Virus record (IMG/VR): IMGVR_UViG_3300028800_000117
Span: 1-54,209 of that record
Reading direction: 5' to 3' (one strand)
DNA: 54,209 nucleotides
DNA from: a virus
Under the pieces are notes generated by a model, which was given only the letters and a program-made list of their open reading frames with translations, ran no database searches and had not been told where the DNA came from. Position 1 is the first letter of the stretch, and every line of letters begins with the position of its first letter. Positions 53,534 to 54,209 of this stretch are shown one piece after another. A program made the translations under genes and the position numbers.

Positions 53534-53714
53534 GCTTTCTGTCCTCCTCGATATCGAGAGCGACTTCCGTAACCAGTCTAATATGCAGCGCCACGAGCCG
53601 CTTGGCGTCGGACTGGTTGAGTGCAGGCATTTTGAAATCGCAGTCCTGGCACTCTACCACCCATGCCCCACTTTCCTTGAGCGTGGCCTTCACTCTGTGG
53701 CGCACTGTCGGCAT
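53520..53714 (-). CDS. Small zinc-binding hypothetical protein
   Basis: Protein of 64 residues starting MPTVRHRVKATLKESGAWVV, with ECQDCDF as a CxxC pair and a C-terminal helix with LHIRLVTEVALDIEED. A longer in-frame start exists but the ATG chosen gives a normal N-terminus; overlaps the holin-like gene by 14 bases. No family recognised. Confidence 0.5.
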   Translation of the reverse strand: MPTVRHRVKATLKESGAWVVECQDCDFKMPALNQSDAKRLVALHIRLVTEVALDIEEDRKHESD

Positions 53715-53715
53715 A

Positions 53716-53892
53716 TTAGAAGAACGTGCTAACCGCCCAGAAGAACAGCCCAGCGGCAATCAGCCGACCACGATACCACGTATCGGGGGTTCCCGGTGGC
53801 ACATTCCACGGCCCAACGAAGGCCGCAAGCCCGAAAAACACTACTGCCAACACAACGAAAATCAGATGAAGAGGTGCTCTATTTGGTTCCAT
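53716..53892 (-). CDS. Small membrane protein, possible second holin
   Basis: Protein of 58 residues, MEPNRAPLHLIFVVLAVVFF then GLAAF, a first transmembrane segment, a GPWNVPPGTPDTWYRG loop and a second segment (RLIAAGLFFWAVSTFF). A very good ribosome site (AAAGGAGATCAACA) precedes the ATG. Two short segments next to another holin-like gene suggest a lysis function (holin or antiholin); unproven. Confidence 0.55.
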   Translation of the reverse strand: MEPNRAPLHLIFVVLAVVFFGLAAFVGPWNVPPGTPDTWYRGRLIAAGLFFWAVSTFF

Positions 53893-53904
53893 TGTTGATC
53901 TCCT

Positions 53905-54209
53905 TTACAGTTTCGGAATTCCCCGACAAACGCCTGTGCCTTCGTCGAGGTCGTTCCACGTCACAATCTGAACGAACGGCAACTGGTTGGTTGCCGACCA
54001 GTATTTGTTGATGTTGGCCCATGACCGTGCCCATGTCGCCGCGTTCGGTCCCTCCGCGGGAGCGACGCGCGCCGGCAGGTTCGGATTCCACACGCTCGTC
54101 GGCTTCCCGTTGCGGATAACCGTGTCGTCGAATCCCATGAACACGCACGGCACGTACAGACCGCCGTCGTGCCTGGTCGCATACTGCTTGCAGAAAGTTT
54201 CCTGCGGGA
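53905..54209 (-). CDS. Partial protein with glycoside-hydrolase-like C-terminus
   Basis: The last 101 codons of a gene whose beginning lies beyond the right edge. It contains YVPCVFMGFDDTVIRNGKP, a helix with WARSWANINKYWSATN, and VQIVTWNDLDEGTGV near the end; the TWNDxxEGT pattern is typical of the last strand of GH71/GH99-like (beta/alpha)8 glycosidases, with Glu after the strand as a catalytic candidate. It is upstream of holin-like genes and may be a cell-wall or capsule-degrading enzyme. Family assignment is tentative. Confidence 0.6.
   Translation of the reverse strand, partial: PQETFCKQYATRHDGGLYVPCVFMGFDDTVIRNGKPTSVWNPNLPARVAPAEGPNAATWARSWANINKYWSATNQLPFVQIVTWNDLDEGTGVCRGIPKL

Noticed and set aside
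42200-54200. Long plus-strand reading frames opposite virion genes (for example inside the neck, portal and capsid genes)
   Set aside because: They mirror the codon structure of the minus-strand genes, lack ribosome sites and show basic, low-complexity translations.

Overview
The window is a segment of a tailed double-stranded DNA bacteriophage genome. The evidence is a contiguous virion module (portal, scaffold, major capsid protein, neck and nozzle-like proteins, a tail fibre with an S74-type self-cleaving chaperone, a 2158-residue ejection protein with a lytic transglycosylase domain) next to phage replication and recombination genes (DnaB helicase, RecT-like annealing protein, PD-(D/E)XK exonuclease). 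No tape-measure protein is visible and the largest virion protein carries a transglycosylase domain, so a short-tailed, podovirus-like particle is most likely. The DNA is moderately G+C-rich. The host cannot be named from the sequence. No integrase, terminase, DNA polymerase or primase was found, and both ends cut through open genes, so the genome continues outside the window.

Layout. Almost everything is read on the minus strand, in tightly packed operons with ATGA, GTGA, TGATG or TAATG junctions. From right to left in coordinates (the direction of transcription): lysis-like small membrane genes and a Zn-ribbon protein (about 54.2-52.7 kb); portal, a 22-residue basic peptide, scaffold, capsid and neck genes (52.6-44.5 kb); tail fibre (44.4-42.2 kb); a cassette of four family-2 glycosyltransferases, two methyltransferases and a radical SAM/SPASM protein (41.2-35.1 kb); nozzle-like proteins (34.6-30.1 kb); an RNA ligase and small genes (29.9-27.4 kb); ASCH and acyltransferase-like proteins and the ejection proteins (27.4-17.3 kb); a Thg1-like 3'-5' polymerase (17.0-16.3 kb); a short plus-strand regulatory operon (15.2-16.1 kb); four tandem Y-RNA-like RNAs and a Ro/TROVE protein (15.1-13.3 kb); and the early/replication region with RecT, exonuclease, many small Zn-ribbon proteins, cold-shock protein, DnaB, acyl carrier protein and Fic protein (13.2-0 kb).

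The most striking element is the RNA module. Immediately upstream of a Ro60-type (TROVE plus vWA) gene, and on the same strand behind a textbook sigma-70 promoter, lie four tandem RNA units with the same architecture: a closing stem, a conserved internal element (TGGCGTA opposite TGTTCC, with one deviation) and an upper stem. One of them contains a complete circularly permuted tRNA mimic: T-arm, acceptor-like stem capped by a GCAA tetraloop, then D-arm. This is the known architecture of bacterial YrlA Y RNAs. A Thg1-like enzyme and an Rnl2-type RNA ligase are encoded nearby behind related promoters, so the phage may carry a structured-RNA or tRNA surveillance and repair system.

Regulation. 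A recurrent 10-mer (TGCAAGCGTG, or close variants) overlaps most of the promoters found, several of which start transcription at or near the start codon. Separately, an exact 12-base palindrome, TCTACGCGTAGA, occurs five times, with three more one-mismatch copies, both between and inside genes; one copy sits just upstream of a ribbon-helix-helix gene. Neither repeat is explained by coding.
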